Shown here piece by piece: positions 25,255-34,055 of a DNA stretch of 64,000 bases. Each line of letters begins with the position of its first letter. Within the stretch, counting starts at the first letter, position 1. Made by a program: the position numbers and the translations under genes. The notes beneath the pieces are model-generated. The model had not been told where the DNA came from and did not search any database. It worked only from the letters and a program-made list of their open reading frames with translations. This stretch comes from Breoghania sp. (GTDB lineage: Bacteria; Pseudomonadota; Alphaproteobacteria; Rhizobiales; Stappiaceae). The stretch spans positions 3,410,001-3,474,000 of the forward strand of contig NZ_OY771475.1 of NCBI RefSeq assembly GCF_963674635.1, in the 5' to 3' direction.

Positions 25255-25443
25255 GGGGTGGGGCAGAGATAGCCGGAGGATCGGCTGCCCCATGGATCTC
25301 TCCGGCTCAAATCTTCAATGCCTGTCGTGCGGAACCAAACGGGCCTGAATCGACTTGAAGCATGGTTCCGGTGATCCCACCGGTATCCAACATCCCGGCT
25401 CATGGGCTAACCTGTGCCGATATTCTCCCATCCGGATTTCCCG

Positions 25444-27219
25444 ATGAACTACGACCAGATCGTTCTCTTCTCCATTTTCTTCTGTGTCTTTGCCCTGATG
25501 CTCTGGGGGCGGTGGCGCTATGATCTCGTGGCCTTCGCAGCCTTGCTGATCGGCGTTGCCCTGAGCGCGGTGCCGCTTGAGGATGCCTTTGCCGGGTTCG
25601 GAAACGAAGCGACGATCATCGTGGCGCTGGTGCTGGTGGTCTCGCGCGGGCTGATCAATTCCGGCGCGGTCGACATCATCACGCGGCAGGTGTCGGGCGC
25701 GGGGCGGGGGCTTGGCGCACATATTGCGATGATGGGCGGTATCGGTGGCGTTCTGTCGGCCTTCATGAACAATGTTGCGGCTCTGGCGCTCTTGATGCCG
25801 GTGGACATGCAGGCGGCGCGCAAGGCAGGACGCGGGCCGGGCCTGACGCTCATGCCGCTCGCCTTCGCCACCATTCTGGGCGGCATGGTCACGCTGATCG
25901 GGACACCGCCCAACATCATCATTTCGCAAATCCGCGCCCGCACGCTCGATGCGCCCTTCCGCATGTTCGATTTTGCCCCGGTGGGGCTTTCCTGTGCGCT
26001 TGTGGGTGTTGTCTTCGTCGCCTTTATCGGCTGGCGGCTTTTGCCGGGGCGTGTGCGCGATGGGGGCGGCGAGGAGAGCCTTTTCGAGCTGGACGATTAC
26101 ATCGCCGAGCTGGTGGTGGGCGAGGATTCCAAACTCGTCGGCGTCGCGTTCGGAGAGATCGACGCGATTGCGGATGAGGCGGATGTGGCGGTGATCGGGC
26201 TGGTGCGGGCCAAGACGCGGTTTTCCGCTTCCTCGCGACATCTGGAAATCCGTGCCGGCGATGTGCTCATCGTGGAAGCCGGGCCGGATGGCATCGACAA
26301 GTTCCGTGGTCTCGCCAAGCTGGAGGTGGACGGCGAACAGAAGAAGGGCAGAGCCACCGGCGAAGGCATGGGCGTGGCGGAAGTGGTTGTGCCGCGGGAT
26401 TCCCGGCTTGACGGCCGCTCCGTTCAGGACGTGCAGCTTCTGCGGCGGCAGGGTGCGACGCTTCTGGGCGTTTCCCGTCATGGCCAGCGTTTTTACGAGC
26501 GGCTCGGCAAACTGACCATCCGCGCCGGTGATATCCTGCTGCTTTATGGCACTGCGGACCGGCTCTCGGACGTGACGCGCTGGCTCGGGGCCTTGCCGCT
26601 GGCCGCCCGCGGGATCGGGGTTACGCAGCATGGACGTGCGGCGCTGGCGGTCGTGCTGTTTGCCGCGGCGCTGATCGCCGCCAGCACGGGGCTCACGCCT
26701 TTGCCGATCGCGCTGGGTTTCGTGGTCGCGCTCTATGTCGCCTTCGACATCGTGCCCATTCGCGAGGTTTACGATCACATCGAATGGCCGGTCGTGGTTC
26801 TGTTGGGATCGATGATCCCGCTTGGCCTGGCGCTTGAGGAAAGCGGCGGCACGACCCTGATCGCGGAAGGCATCGTCGAACTGACGCGGGGTCTGCCAGC
26901 CGCCGCCATCCTGTTTGTGCTGATGATTGTGATCATGACGCTGTCGGATGTGCTCAACAACACCGCCACAGCGGTGATCGGCGCGCCGATCGCCATCGAT
27001 ATCGCGCACAGCCTCAATGTCAGCCCCGATCCGTTCCTGATGGCCGTGGCGGTTGCCGCATCCTGTGCGTTCCTCACGCCCATCGGCCACAAGAACAACA
27101 CGCTGATCATGGGCCCCGGCGGCTATGCCTTTTCCGATTACTGGCGCATGGGGCTGCCGCTTGAAATCCTGATCGTGTGCACCGGCGTTCCGGCAATCCT
27201 GGTCTTCTGGCCGTTGTGA
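25444..27219 (+). CDS. SLC13-family permease with two TrkA-C domains
   Basis: A 591-residue inner-membrane permease of the divalent anion:Na+ symporter / ArsB-like group. About five N-terminal helices (LMLWGRWRYDLVAFAALLIG ... NNVAALALLMPV ... TPPNIIISQ) are followed by two TrkA-C (RCK_C) regulatory domains (about residues 205-295 and 310-390), then the second helix bundle with NNTATAVIGAPIAI and HKNNTLIMGPGGY. This layout is typical of widespread proteobacterial SLC13 proteins with unknown substrate. ATG 25444 fits relatives (MNYDQIVLFS) better than GTG 25414. It converges on the sit operon, leaving 6 bp between stops. Confidence 0.9.
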   Translation: MNYDQIVLFSIFFCVFALMLWGRWRYDLVAFAALLIGVALSAVPLEDAFAGFGNEATIIVALVLVVSRGLINSGAVDIITRQVSGAGRGLGAHIAMMGGIGGVLSAFMNNVAALALLMPVDMQAARKAGRGPGLTLMPLAFATILGGMVTLIGTPPNIIISQIRARTLDAPFRMFDFAPVGLSCALVGVVFVAFIGWRLLPGRVRDGGGEESLFELDDYIAELVVGEDSKLVGVAFGEIDAIADEADVAVIGLVRAKTRFSASSRHLEIRAGDVLIVEAGPDGIDKFRGLAKLEVDGEQKKGRATGEGMGVAEVVVPRDSRLDGRSVQDVQLLRRQGATLLGVSRHGQRFYERLGKLTIRAGDILLLYGTADRLSDVTRWLGALPLAARGIGVTQHGRAALAVVLFAAALIAASTGLTPLPIALGFVVALYVAFDIVPIREVYDHIEWPVVVLLGSMIPLGLALEESGGTTLIAEGIVELTRGLPAAAILFVLMIVIMTLSDVLNNTATAVIGAPIAIDIAHSLNVSPDPFLMAVAVAASCAFLTPIGHKNNTLIMGPGGYAFSDYWRMGLPLEILIVCTGVPAILVFWPL

Positions 27220-27225
27220 CCCGCG

Positions 27226-28071
27226 TCAGGTCGATCCGCCTTCGACGGATTTTTCCCGCAGCTGCGTGGCGACAAAGGTCACGATGAAGAGCAGCGTCAT
27301 GGTGAGCACGATGGTGGGCGCGGGCGCGCTGTCGATGAAGAAGCTCGCATAGATGCCGACAAGGGTGGAGACGACCGCGACCAGGATGGAGATCGCCATC
27401 ATGCGCCTGAAATCTCGGCTCACCAGATAGGCGATCGCGCCGGGGGCCACCAGCATGGCGATGGCCAGGATGATGCCGACCGCCTTCAAGGCCGCCACGA
27501 TGGCAAGCGAGATTACCGCCAGAAGTCCGTAATGGAGAAAGCGGACGGGCAGGCCGATGGCTTGGGCATGCTGGGCATCGAATGCGGCAAGCAGCAGGTC
27601 GCGCCGCCAGATCAGGACGAACCCGGTCGTCACCAGCGAAATCAGCGCGCTCTGGCCCACGTCGGCCCATGTCACACCCAGCATGTCGCCAAACAGGATG
27701 TGGTCGAGATGCACATCCGTTCTGATGGAGACGTAAAGCACGATGCCCAGTCCGAACATGCCGGAGAAGACCACACCCATCACCGTGTCTTCCTTGATGC
27801 GACTGTTTTCCTTCAGGAAGCCGGTTGCGAGTGCGCAAGTCATGCCCGCCCCGAAGGCCCCGACGGCGAGCGGAAGCCCCGCGATATAGGCAAGCACAAC
27901 GCCCGGCAGCACCGCGTGGGAGATCGCATCGCCCATCAGCGACCAGCCCTTCAGCACCAGATAGCAGGACAGAAGCGCCATCGGTACGGCAACGATCAGC
28001 GAGATCGCGAAGGCCTGTTGCATGAAGGGGAACTGGAAGGGCATCAGCGCCGTGGCGAGGGCGTCGCTCAT
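27226..28071 (-). CDS. sitD: Manganese/iron ABC transporter permease SitD
   Basis: One of two paralogous membrane subunits of the Mn2+/Fe2+ importer, 281 residues with about eight helices of the ABC-3 type. It contains SCYLVLKGWSLMGDAISHAVLPGV (about 35-58) and the cytoplasmic coupling region around HAQAIGLPV. The last 12 residues are polar. Its ATG overlaps the stop of sitC by 4 nt. As the fourth gene of the operon it matches the order sitA-B-C-D of enterobacteria and rhizobia. It ends 6 bp from the convergent SLC13 gene, so any terminator must lie inside coding sequence. Confidence 0.92.
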   Translation of the reverse strand: MSDALATALMPFQFPFMQQAFAISLIVAVPMALLSCYLVLKGWSLMGDAISHAVLPGVVLAYIAGLPLAVGAFGAGMTCALATGFLKENSRIKEDTVMGVVFSGMFGLGIVLYVSIRTDVHLDHILFGDMLGVTWADVGQSALISLVTTGFVLIWRRDLLLAAFDAQHAQAIGLPVRFLHYGLLAVISLAIVAALKAVGIILAIAMLVAPGAIAYLVSRDFRRMMAISILVAVVSTLVGIYASFFIDSAPAPTIVLTMTLLFIVTFVATQLREKSVEGGST

Positions 28072-28949
28072 TTGTCCGCTCCCGACGGTTCATGGCTATC
28101 GGCGGTGAGCATGGCGCGGGCGCGGGCCCGGTTCGCCAGCATTCCGTGTTTGGGCGCGAAGAGGAAGGCGGTGAGGAAAATGAGCGTCTGGGCGACGACG
28201 ATGACGCCGCCGGTCGCGCCATCCAGGAAGTAGCTGACATAGGCGCCCAGAAAGCTCGTTATCGTGCCGATGGCGACGCTTGTCGCGATCAGGCGGGGAA
28301 AGCGGTCGCACAGGAGATAGGCGGTGGCGCCGGGCGTCACCACCATCGCGATGACCAGAAAGGCCCCGACGGTTTGCAGCGCGGCGACGGTGGAGGCGGC
28401 GAGCAGGGTGAAGAAGATGACCTTGAGACGTTCCGGTTTGAGCCCGATGGAGCGCGCATGGGCTTCATCGAAGAAGGTCAGCATCAGGTCCTTCCACTTG
28501 GCCAGGAGCACGACCAGTGTCACCGCGGCAATCAGGACAAGCTGAAGCGTATCGGTGGGCGTTATCGCGAGAATATTGCCGAGAATGATGGTCTGGACAT
28601 TCACCGAGGTGGGCGACAGCGAGACCATGAAAAGACCGAGGCCGAAAAAGGATGTGAAGATCAGGCCGATAATGGCGTCTTCCTTGAGCTTGGTGCGCTG
28701 GTTGAAGAAGAGCATCGCGCCCGCGGCCAGCCCTCCCGCCACGAATGCGCCAATGGAAAAGGGGAGGCCCAGCATGTAGGCGCCCGCAACGCCCGGCACG
28801 ATGGAATGGGACAGCGCATCGCCGATCAGCGACCAGCCCTTCAGCATCAGGTAAGCGGAGAGAAAGGCGCAGGTGCCGCCCACCAGCGCCGACACCCACA
28901 TGGCGTTGATCATGTAGCCATATGTGAAGGGCTCGATGAGCGCGCTCAT
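28068..28949 (-). CDS. sitC: Manganese/iron ABC transporter permease SitC
   Basis: Membrane subunit of the Mn2+/Fe2+ importer, 293 residues, ABC-3 family, homologous to sitD. It has SAYLMLKGWSLIGDALSHSIVPGV (about 31-54), eight or nine helices and the coupling segment DEAHARSIGLKPERLKV (about 167). The C-terminal 25 residues after the last helix are charged. Start and stop both overlap neighbours by 4 nt, so the four subunits are probably made in stoichiometric fashion. Confidence 0.92.
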   Translation of the reverse strand: MSALIEPFTYGYMINAMWVSALVGGTCAFLSAYLMLKGWSLIGDALSHSIVPGVAGAYMLGLPFSIGAFVAGGLAAGAMLFFNQRTKLKEDAIIGLIFTSFFGLGLFMVSLSPTSVNVQTIILGNILAITPTDTLQLVLIAAVTLVVLLAKWKDLMLTFFDEAHARSIGLKPERLKVIFFTLLAASTVAALQTVGAFLVIAMVVTPGATAYLLCDRFPRLIATSVAIGTITSFLGAYVSYFLDGATGGVIVVAQTLIFLTAFLFAPKHGMLANRARARAMLTADSHEPSGADK

Positions 28950-29899
28950 TCCCCCTCTCCCCCTTTGGCGGCCGCGTCGCCCTCGCGCGCCATGGTGCGC
29001 AAGGCGTTGCCATTCTCGCCATACATGACGATGGGGCGTTCATCATCCGTCAGGACGGAAAGCCTGCGCGGATCGTTGTCGTCGTGGAGATCGGCGCCTC
29101 CAAGCGTGAATTCCCGCAAGACCCCGCCAAATGCGCGCTCCAGATTGGGGCGGGTAAAGACCTCGGATATTGGCCCCGATGTCAGGATGGTACGGTTGAT
29201 CAGCACGGCCCGATCGCAGAATTCGGGAACCGAGCCCAGATTGTGGGTGGAGACGAGAATCACCCGGCCTTCGTCGCGCAAATCCTTCAGGAGCGCGATG
29301 ATCTGGGCCTCTGTCGTGACGTCCACGCCGGTGAAGGGCTCGTCCAGCAGGATGACCTGACCTTCCTGCGCAAGGGCGCGAGCGAGGAACACGCGTTTCT
29401 TCTGACCGCCCGACAGCTCCCCGATCTGGCGCTTTCGAAAATCGGCCATGTTCACGCGCTGGAGGGCCGCCTCGACCATCTCATGGTCGCGCCTGCCGGG
29501 AATGCGTAGCCAGTTCATGTGGCCATAGCGGCCCATCATCACCACGTCTTCCACGAGAACGGGGAAGTTCCAGTCCACATCCTCGTTCTGGGGCACATAG
29601 GCGACGAGGTTCTGTCGCTGCGCATCGCGCCCCGACAGGCCGAGAATGCTGACCGAGCCCTTCGCCAGGGGCACGAAATTCATGATCGCCTTGAAGAGCG
29701 TCGACTTGCCGGAGCCGTTGACGCCCACAAGCGCGGTGATCGAGCCGCGGGGAATGGCGAAGCTGGCATCGATGAGTGCGGTGTGGCCGTTTCGATAGGT
29801 GACCGTGACGTCGCAAACGGAAAGCCCGGGGGCGGACGCCGGGGTGGTTTCGGGCGGGGTGTCCGAATTGGCTGACTTTCGTGCGGGCGGTGTCCTCAT
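28946..29899 (-). CDS. sitB: Manganese/iron ABC transporter ATP-binding protein SitB
   Basis: Cytoplasmic ATPase subunit, 317 residues. It has Walker A GVNGSGKST (about 58-66), the Q-loop YVPQNEDVDW (about 95), ABC signature LSGGQKKR (about 163-170), Walker B VILLDEPF (about 180) and switch His in VSTHNLG (about 211). The first 30 residues are Pro/Thr-rich and not part of the fold. A C-terminal extension of about 60 residues after the ABC core is longer than in minimal ATPases but common in SitB. It overlaps sitA and sitC by 4 nt each. Confidence 0.93.
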   Translation of the reverse strand: MRTPPARKSANSDTPPETTPASAPGLSVCDVTVTYRNGHTALIDASFAIPRGSITALVGVNGSGKSTLFKAIMNFVPLAKGSVSILGLSGRDAQRQNLVAYVPQNEDVDWNFPVLVEDVVMMGRYGHMNWLRIPGRRDHEMVEAALQRVNMADFRKRQIGELSGGQKKRVFLARALAQEGQVILLDEPFTGVDVTTEAQIIALLKDLRDEGRVILVSTHNLGSVPEFCDRAVLINRTILTSGPISEVFTRPNLERAFGGVLREFTLGGADLHDDNDPRRLSVLTDDERPIVMYGENGNALRTMAREGDAAAKGGEGE

Positions 29900-30822
29900 T
29901 TTACGCCTGCCTTGCCGGTCAGTCCTTCTGCGATGGTGCGCGAAGTGATGCGGATGAGGTCGAGATAGGTCGGCACGGGGCCGCCCTCATCGCTCAGGCT
30001 GTCCACGTAGAGGATCCCGCCATAGGCTGCGCCGGTCTCGCGCGCCACCTGTTGCGCAGGCTTGGGCGAGACGGTGCTTTCGGAAAAGATCACGGGGATG
30101 TCATGGTCGCGCATTGCGTCGATCACCTTGCGGACCTGTTGCGGGGTGCCCTGCTGATCGGCGTTGATCGGCCAGAGATAGATCTCCTTCAATCCGAAAT
30201 CGCGCGCGAGATAGGAGAAAGCGCCCTCGCTGGTCGCAAGCCAACGCCTCTCGGGCGGGATCCTTGAAAGTTCCGCCCTGATGGGGGCGGCAAGGGCCTC
30301 GATTTCGGCCTTGTACCGGGCGGCGTTTGCGTCATAGGCGGCGGAATTGGAGGGATCGGCCGCAACAAGCGCCTTGCGGATGTTCTCCACGTAGATCAGG
30401 CCGTCGGACGGCGACATCCATGCGTGCGGGTTCGGTTTTCCGGCATAGGGCCCCTGATCAATGCTCATCGGCGCCACGCCTTGCGACAGCACAACGCGCT
30501 CCACGCCGGAGAGGTTGCTGAAGAACCGCTCGAACCAAAGCTCCAGATTGAGCCCGTTATAGAGGATCAGGTCAGCGCCTTGAGCGCGGATGATATCGCC
30601 GGGGGTCGGCTGGTAATTGTGGATCTCCGCACCGGGCTTGGTGATGGAGACGATCTCGGCATGCTCGCCCGCCACGTTGCGGGCCATGTCGGCGAGAATG
30701 GTGAAACTGGTGGCGACCTTGAGCTTCGCCAGGGCGACGTCACTCAGCGCGCCGGAAAAGGCGATGCCGCAGGTCAGACCGGCCAGCGCAATCCATCGTT
30801 TCAGGCGGGAACCGACTCTCAT
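29896..30822 (-). CDS. sitA: Manganese/iron-binding periplasmic protein SitA
   Basis: Periplasmic metal receptor of the ZnuA/MntC cluster A-I family, 308 residues. The N-terminus carries a signal peptide (IALAGLTCGIAFSGAL, cleavage near ALA). The expected metal ligands are visible: His68 in EIHNYQP, His133 in NPHAWMS, Glu199 in TSEGAFSYL and Asp274 in YVDSLSDE. The absence of the His-rich loop seen in ZnuA and the WPINADQQGTP segment favour Mn/Fe (SitA/YfeA) over zinc. It is the first gene of the operon, with a Mur-like site about 90 bp upstream. Confidence 0.93.
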   Translation of the reverse strand: MRVGSRLKRWIALAGLTCGIAFSGALSDVALAKLKVATSFTILADMARNVAGEHAEIVSITKPGAEIHNYQPTPGDIIRAQGADLILYNGLNLELWFERFFSNLSGVERVVLSQGVAPMSIDQGPYAGKPNPHAWMSPSDGLIYVENIRKALVAADPSNSAAYDANAARYKAEIEALAAPIRAELSRIPPERRWLATSEGAFSYLARDFGLKEIYLWPINADQQGTPQQVRKVIDAMRDHDIPVIFSESTVSPKPAQQVARETGAAYGGILYVDSLSDEGGPVPTYLDLIRITSRTIAEGLTGKAGVK

Positions 30823-30878
30823 TCTTACTCCGATCGGGCTTGCGGCCGAGCGCGCGGCATCAGCGGCAGATTGGAAGC

Positions 30879-30926
30879 GTTATACAATCAGCTTCCTTCG
30901 GAGAATGCAAATGCAAATCGTTTGCA
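30879..30926 (-). promoter_or_regulatory. Mur-type operator and promoter of sitABCD
   Basis: TGCAAA-TCG-TTTGCA (30912-30926) is a palindrome with perfect 6-bp arms. It closely resembles the Mur (manganese-responsive Fur) operator found upstream of rhizobial sit operons. On the minus strand a TATAAC -10 hexamer (30884-30879) lies about 28 bp downstream, which puts the palindrome at the -35 region, a position suited to repression. A direct repeat ATGCAA-ATGCAA overlaps the left arm (30905-30916). The identity of the regulator is inferred from motif and target. Confidence 0.75.
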
Positions 30927-31134
30927 ACTGGAAACAGGCAGCGGAGCGCTCAGGCTGGGCCACGGGACAGGACCGAACGACGGTGAAGGGCGGAAGACGG
31001 TGAAAGGGCGGGGTTTGGCCGGGATGCGGCCGGGCGGATCGGCACAGGCGGGCATGATGCGCGCGAAAAGGGAAGGCAGCCGACGGATGGCCTTCACAAA
31101 ATGCAAAAGGGCAGGACTGGAGCAGGGGCGGGGC

Positions 31135-31166
31135 GCGCAAGTCTGCTGGGGCGCAAGTCTGCTGGG
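31135..31166. repeat. Tandem duplication of a 16-bp unit
   Basis: GCGCAAGTCTGCTGGG occurs twice head to tail without mismatch (31135-31150 and 31151-31166), and a third copy begins with GCGCA before diverging. It lies in the gene-free region upstream of sitA. Slippage duplication is the simplest explanation. Confidence 0.85.
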
Positions 31167-31232
31167 GCGCACACATGCCGAGGGGGGCGGCCGGGCTGCC
31201 ATTGGGAGCGTGTTTTTGAGGCGAAGATGGTC

Positions 31233-31260
31233 GAGGCCGAAGCCTGACGGCTTCAGCCTC
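31233..31260 (-). terminator. Hairpin downstream of the lipoprotein L,D-transpeptidase gene
   Basis: On the minus strand GAGGCTGAAGCC pairs with GGCTTCGGCCTC (one G-U pair) around a 4-nt loop, 22 nt after the stop codon of the gene ending at 31282. No T-run follows on that strand, so it is a weak intrinsic terminator or an mRNA-stabilising stem. Confidence 0.5.
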
Positions 31261-31281
31261 GTTCGGGGGTGTTCCGACCGA

Positions 31282-32709
31282 TCAGTTCTTGCCGAAGCTG
31301 AACCAGCGCGAAACCATCCGGGAGACCTTGGAGCCGGTCTTTTCCTCAGCCTTTTTGGGGGAAGGCTTCTCTTCCGGCGTGATCGCGTCCGCGGTTTGCG
31401 TTGCCGGGCCGGAGGGGGCTTGGGAAACGGGCGCGCTTGCCTGGGACGCGCTTGCTTGTGGCAGGGGCGCGTTCGCGGGGCGTTCGGAGGCAGGCGCCAC
31501 CGGCGAGGCGGCGCGGCTTTCGTTGCCGGTGAAGAGGCTGGAGAAGAACCCACCCTTGCGGGTAGATGCCGTGGTCAGGTCGTCGCGTTCCGGATTGGGG
31601 GCGGGCACCGGCGTTCCATCGGGCGCGGTGGCATAGGACAGCACGGGAGACTGCGCCGGTGCAGGGCCGGTCGCCGCAGGCCCATCGGCCGTTGTCGCCG
31701 CTTCATTGCCCGGACCGAACAGCTTCGCCATCGCGCTTTCGCCGTTCTTCCACTTTTCTTCGCGCTCGCGCTTTTTCTGAAGACGGGCGACGATCATTGC
31801 CGTCTTCTCGTCATCCGCGCGCTGCTTGGCGGCGACGGCAAGGCGCAGGCGCTCCGGCACTTCATACGCCGGACAGGCGCGGGTGGAGACGAATCTTGCA
31901 TTCTCGTCTTCCGGTTCCGCATCGAAGACATATTGCCGGTCGCAGACATCGATCTTGGGCGGCAGATGGCTGACCTCGAAATGGTCATAGCCGGTCTTCA
32001 GCATCTTCCAGAATTCTGTGTGTTCGCTGTCCGCATGCCGGGCCATGTTCTCTGCCGTCATACGGAAAGGGTAGGCCTGTAGCTGGAAGGCTCTCTGGCC
32101 GCCCCTGAAGGCTTCGCGCGCCAACGCGTAGATCTCCTGGATCTGTTCGTCGGTCATGGCGTAGCAGCCGCGCGAGGAGCATGCGCCGTGGACCATCAGG
32201 TTGCTGCCGGTACGGCCGAGCGCACGGTCATAGGCGTTGGGAAAGCCGGTATTGAAAGACAGATGATAGGAGGAATTCGGGTTCATCTGCGCGGGGCGGA
32301 TCGTGTAGAAGCCCTCCGGCGCCTGACGGTCGCCTTCCTTCACCTTGGGCCCAAGTTCGCCCGACCATTTGCAGATGTCGTATTCCTTCAAGAGCGCGTA
32401 GCGGCCGGAACGCGTCTGCTTCCAGATTTCCAGCTTCGATTCTTCCTTGAAGAGCCGCACCAGAATCGGATCTGACGGCTTCATCTGCTTGGCGGACATC
32501 TCCGCCTTGATCGCATGGGGAAGGGGGCGTTCGGCCTTGGCACCATATCCCAGCTCGTCTGCCTGGCACCCCGAGAGCGCGATCAGGCTTGCGGCAAAGA
32601 CAGCGCGGGTGATTGCGCGCTTGAGCGTATGCCGAGGGGCGGCCCCGTGGGCGCAGGTCTTGTCCGAAGCTGTCATGTTGGTTGAAAATGCCCTGTCAGG
32701 AGCAGACAT
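31282..32709 (-). CDS. YafK-like L,D-transpeptidase lipoprotein with long disordered tail
   Basis: A 475-residue envelope protein. A long N-terminal region leads to a hydrophobic segment and lipobox ALSGC (Cys about 48 from ATG 32709, about 37 from ATG 32676), predicting lipid anchoring. The catalytic domain (about 60-260) includes EYDICKWSGELGPK and the active-site motif VHGACSSRGCYAM, as in YafK-type murein L,D-transpeptidases. From about residue 310 the protein becomes Ala/Pro/Ser/Thr-rich and probably unfolded; this tail of about 165 residues ends in a basic/aromatic KVSRMVSRWFSFGKN. Relatives usually stop soon after the catalytic domain. Confidence 0.83.
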   Translation of the reverse strand: MSAPDRAFSTNMTASDKTCAHGAAPRHTLKRAITRAVFAASLIALSGCQADELGYGAKAERPLPHAIKAEMSAKQMKPSDPILVRLFKEESKLEIWKQTRSGRYALLKEYDICKWSGELGPKVKEGDRQAPEGFYTIRPAQMNPNSSYHLSFNTGFPNAYDRALGRTGSNLMVHGACSSRGCYAMTDEQIQEIYALAREAFRGGQRAFQLQAYPFRMTAENMARHADSEHTEFWKMLKTGYDHFEVSHLPPKIDVCDRQYVFDAEPEDENARFVSTRACPAYEVPERLRLAVAAKQRADDEKTAMIVARLQKKREREEKWKNGESAMAKLFGPGNEAATTADGPAATGPAPAQSPVLSYATAPDGTPVPAPNPERDDLTTASTRKGGFFSSLFTGNESRAASPVAPASERPANAPLPQASASQASAPVSQAPSGPATQTADAITPEEKPSPKKAEEKTGSKVSRMVSRWFSFGKN

Positions 32710-33104
32710 GTGTCCACCTCAACTATCGCCGTCATTCAGCTCGACCAGCGCCATGATGAAAACGGCTGCTGGCGGCCCGGCGAGACGCGTTCCAGGTCCG
32801 CATGCGCATGTGCCGGGCGCAAGCCGGAGTGGATATCGAGTGTAGTTTGTTAACCTTTCGAAAAGGTTTACAGGCTCGCTTAGATCAGACTGCCGCCATG
32901 GTCCGGCCAGCCTCTGCGTGTCGTTGACCGGGCCTAGCGCAGGGGAATGAACACCCGAAACACGGCAATAAAATGCCCTCGCGCAACGCTCCGGCCGACA
33001 TGATGACCGACGAGCGCACGAATACGGGAAAGGCCGGAGGCAGAACCTTCAGACCGATCCTTCATTAGCTCAATTATATTTGAATCCGGCGATATGATGA
33101 CCGA
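32710..33104. other. 395-bp gene-free region between the L,D-transpeptidase gene and accA
   Basis: No gene is supported. It contains a hairpin AACCTTT (32852-32858) / AAAGGTT (32862-32868), about 145 bp before the L,D-transpeptidase start. Two near copies of ATGATGACCGAC occur (about 33000 and 33095), the second touching the accA stop codon. It is more AT-rich near 33060-33090. Confidence 0.5.
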
Positions 33105-34055
33105 CTAGAGATTGCGGCCAATTGCCAGGAATTTTTCGTGGCGTAGCTGCCGGATCTCGTCATGGCTCATGCCATCGAATTCCGCCAGCGCGCTTTCCAG
33201 CTTGTTGCCGGCATCGCGGATCGCAATATCGGGCGCGCGATGGGCGCCGCCCATCGGCTCGGGAACGATCGCGTCGATGACGGAGAGCTTGACCAGATCC
33301 TGTGCGGTGATCTTCATGCTGGTCGCGGCATCCTGCGCGCGGGCGCTGTCACGCCAGAGGATGGAGGCCGCCCCTTCCGGCGAGATGACCGAATAGATGG
33401 CGTGTTCCATCATGATGACCCGGTTCGCCGTCGCGATTGCGATCGCGCCGCCCGATCCGCCTTCGCCGATGATCATCGCGACATTCGGCACGCCGAGCCG
33501 AAGGCAGGCATCGGTGGAGCGGGCGATGGCTTCCGCCTGGCCACGTTCTTCCGCGCCAATGCCGGGATAGGCGCCCGCGGTATCGACAAAGGTAACGACC
33601 GGCATGTCGAAGCGATCTGCCAGTTCCATGATGCGAACCGCCTTGCGGTAGCCCTCAGGCCGCGCCATGCCGAAATTGTGCTTCAGGCGGGATTGGGTGT
33701 CGTGGCCCTTTTCCTGGCCAATCACGGCGACGCGACGTCCGCGAAAGCGACCGATGCCGGTGACGATGGCTGAATCCTCGGAGTACTTCCGGTCGCCGGC
33801 CATCGGCGTGAAGTCCTCGACGAGCTGATCGATATAGTCGGCCGCATGCGGGCGATCCGGGTGGCGGGCAACGAGGGTTTTCTGCCACGGTGTCAGCTTC
33901 GCATAAATGTCGGCGAGAGCCTGGTTTGCCTTGGTCTCCAGGCGGGCGATTTCGTCGCCCACATCGACGTCGTCGTCGCGGTTCATCGTCCGCAGTTCCT
34001 GGACCTTGCCTTCCAGATCGGCAACCGACTTTTCGAATTCCAGATAGCTGGGCAT
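33105..34055 (-). CDS. accA: Acetyl-CoA carboxylase carboxyltransferase subunit alpha
   Basis: Alpha subunit of the carboxyltransferase that, with AccD, transfers the carboxyl group from biotin to acetyl-CoA to form malonyl-CoA, the first step of fatty acid synthesis. At 316 residues it is full length. Recognisable are the N-terminal helix LEFEKSVADLEGKVQELR, GRKGHDT-like segment IGQEKGHDTQSRLKHNFGM, VTFVDTAGAYPGIGAEERGQ, GEGGSGGAIAIA and SVISPEGAASILWRD. The start at 34055 has GGAAAG upstream. No other fatty-acid gene adjoins it. Confidence 0.97.
   Translation of the reverse strand: MPSYLEFEKSVADLEGKVQELRTMNRDDDVDVGDEIARLETKANQALADIYAKLTPWQKTLVARHPDRPHAADYIDQLVEDFTPMAGDRKYSEDSAIVTGIGRFRGRRVAVIGQEKGHDTQSRLKHNFGMARPEGYRKAVRIMELADRFDMPVVTFVDTAGAYPGIGAEERGQAEAIARSTDACLRLGVPNVAMIIGEGGSGGAIAIATANRVIMMEHAIYSVISPEGAASILWRDSARAQDAATSMKITAQDLVKLSVIDAIVPEPMGGAHRAPDIAIRDAGNKLESALAEFDGMSHDEIRQLRHEKFLAIGRNL

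Larger units (their letters stand above)
30823..31281. other. 459-bp gene-free region upstream of sitA
   Basis: Between sitA and the lipoprotein gene that ends at 31282. It contains the sit promoter with Mur-like operator (30879-30926), a 16-bp tandem duplication (31135-31166) and a 12-bp hairpin (31233-31260). The remainder (30940-31130) is purine-rich, with frequent GGG and no convincing gene. Confidence 0.55.
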
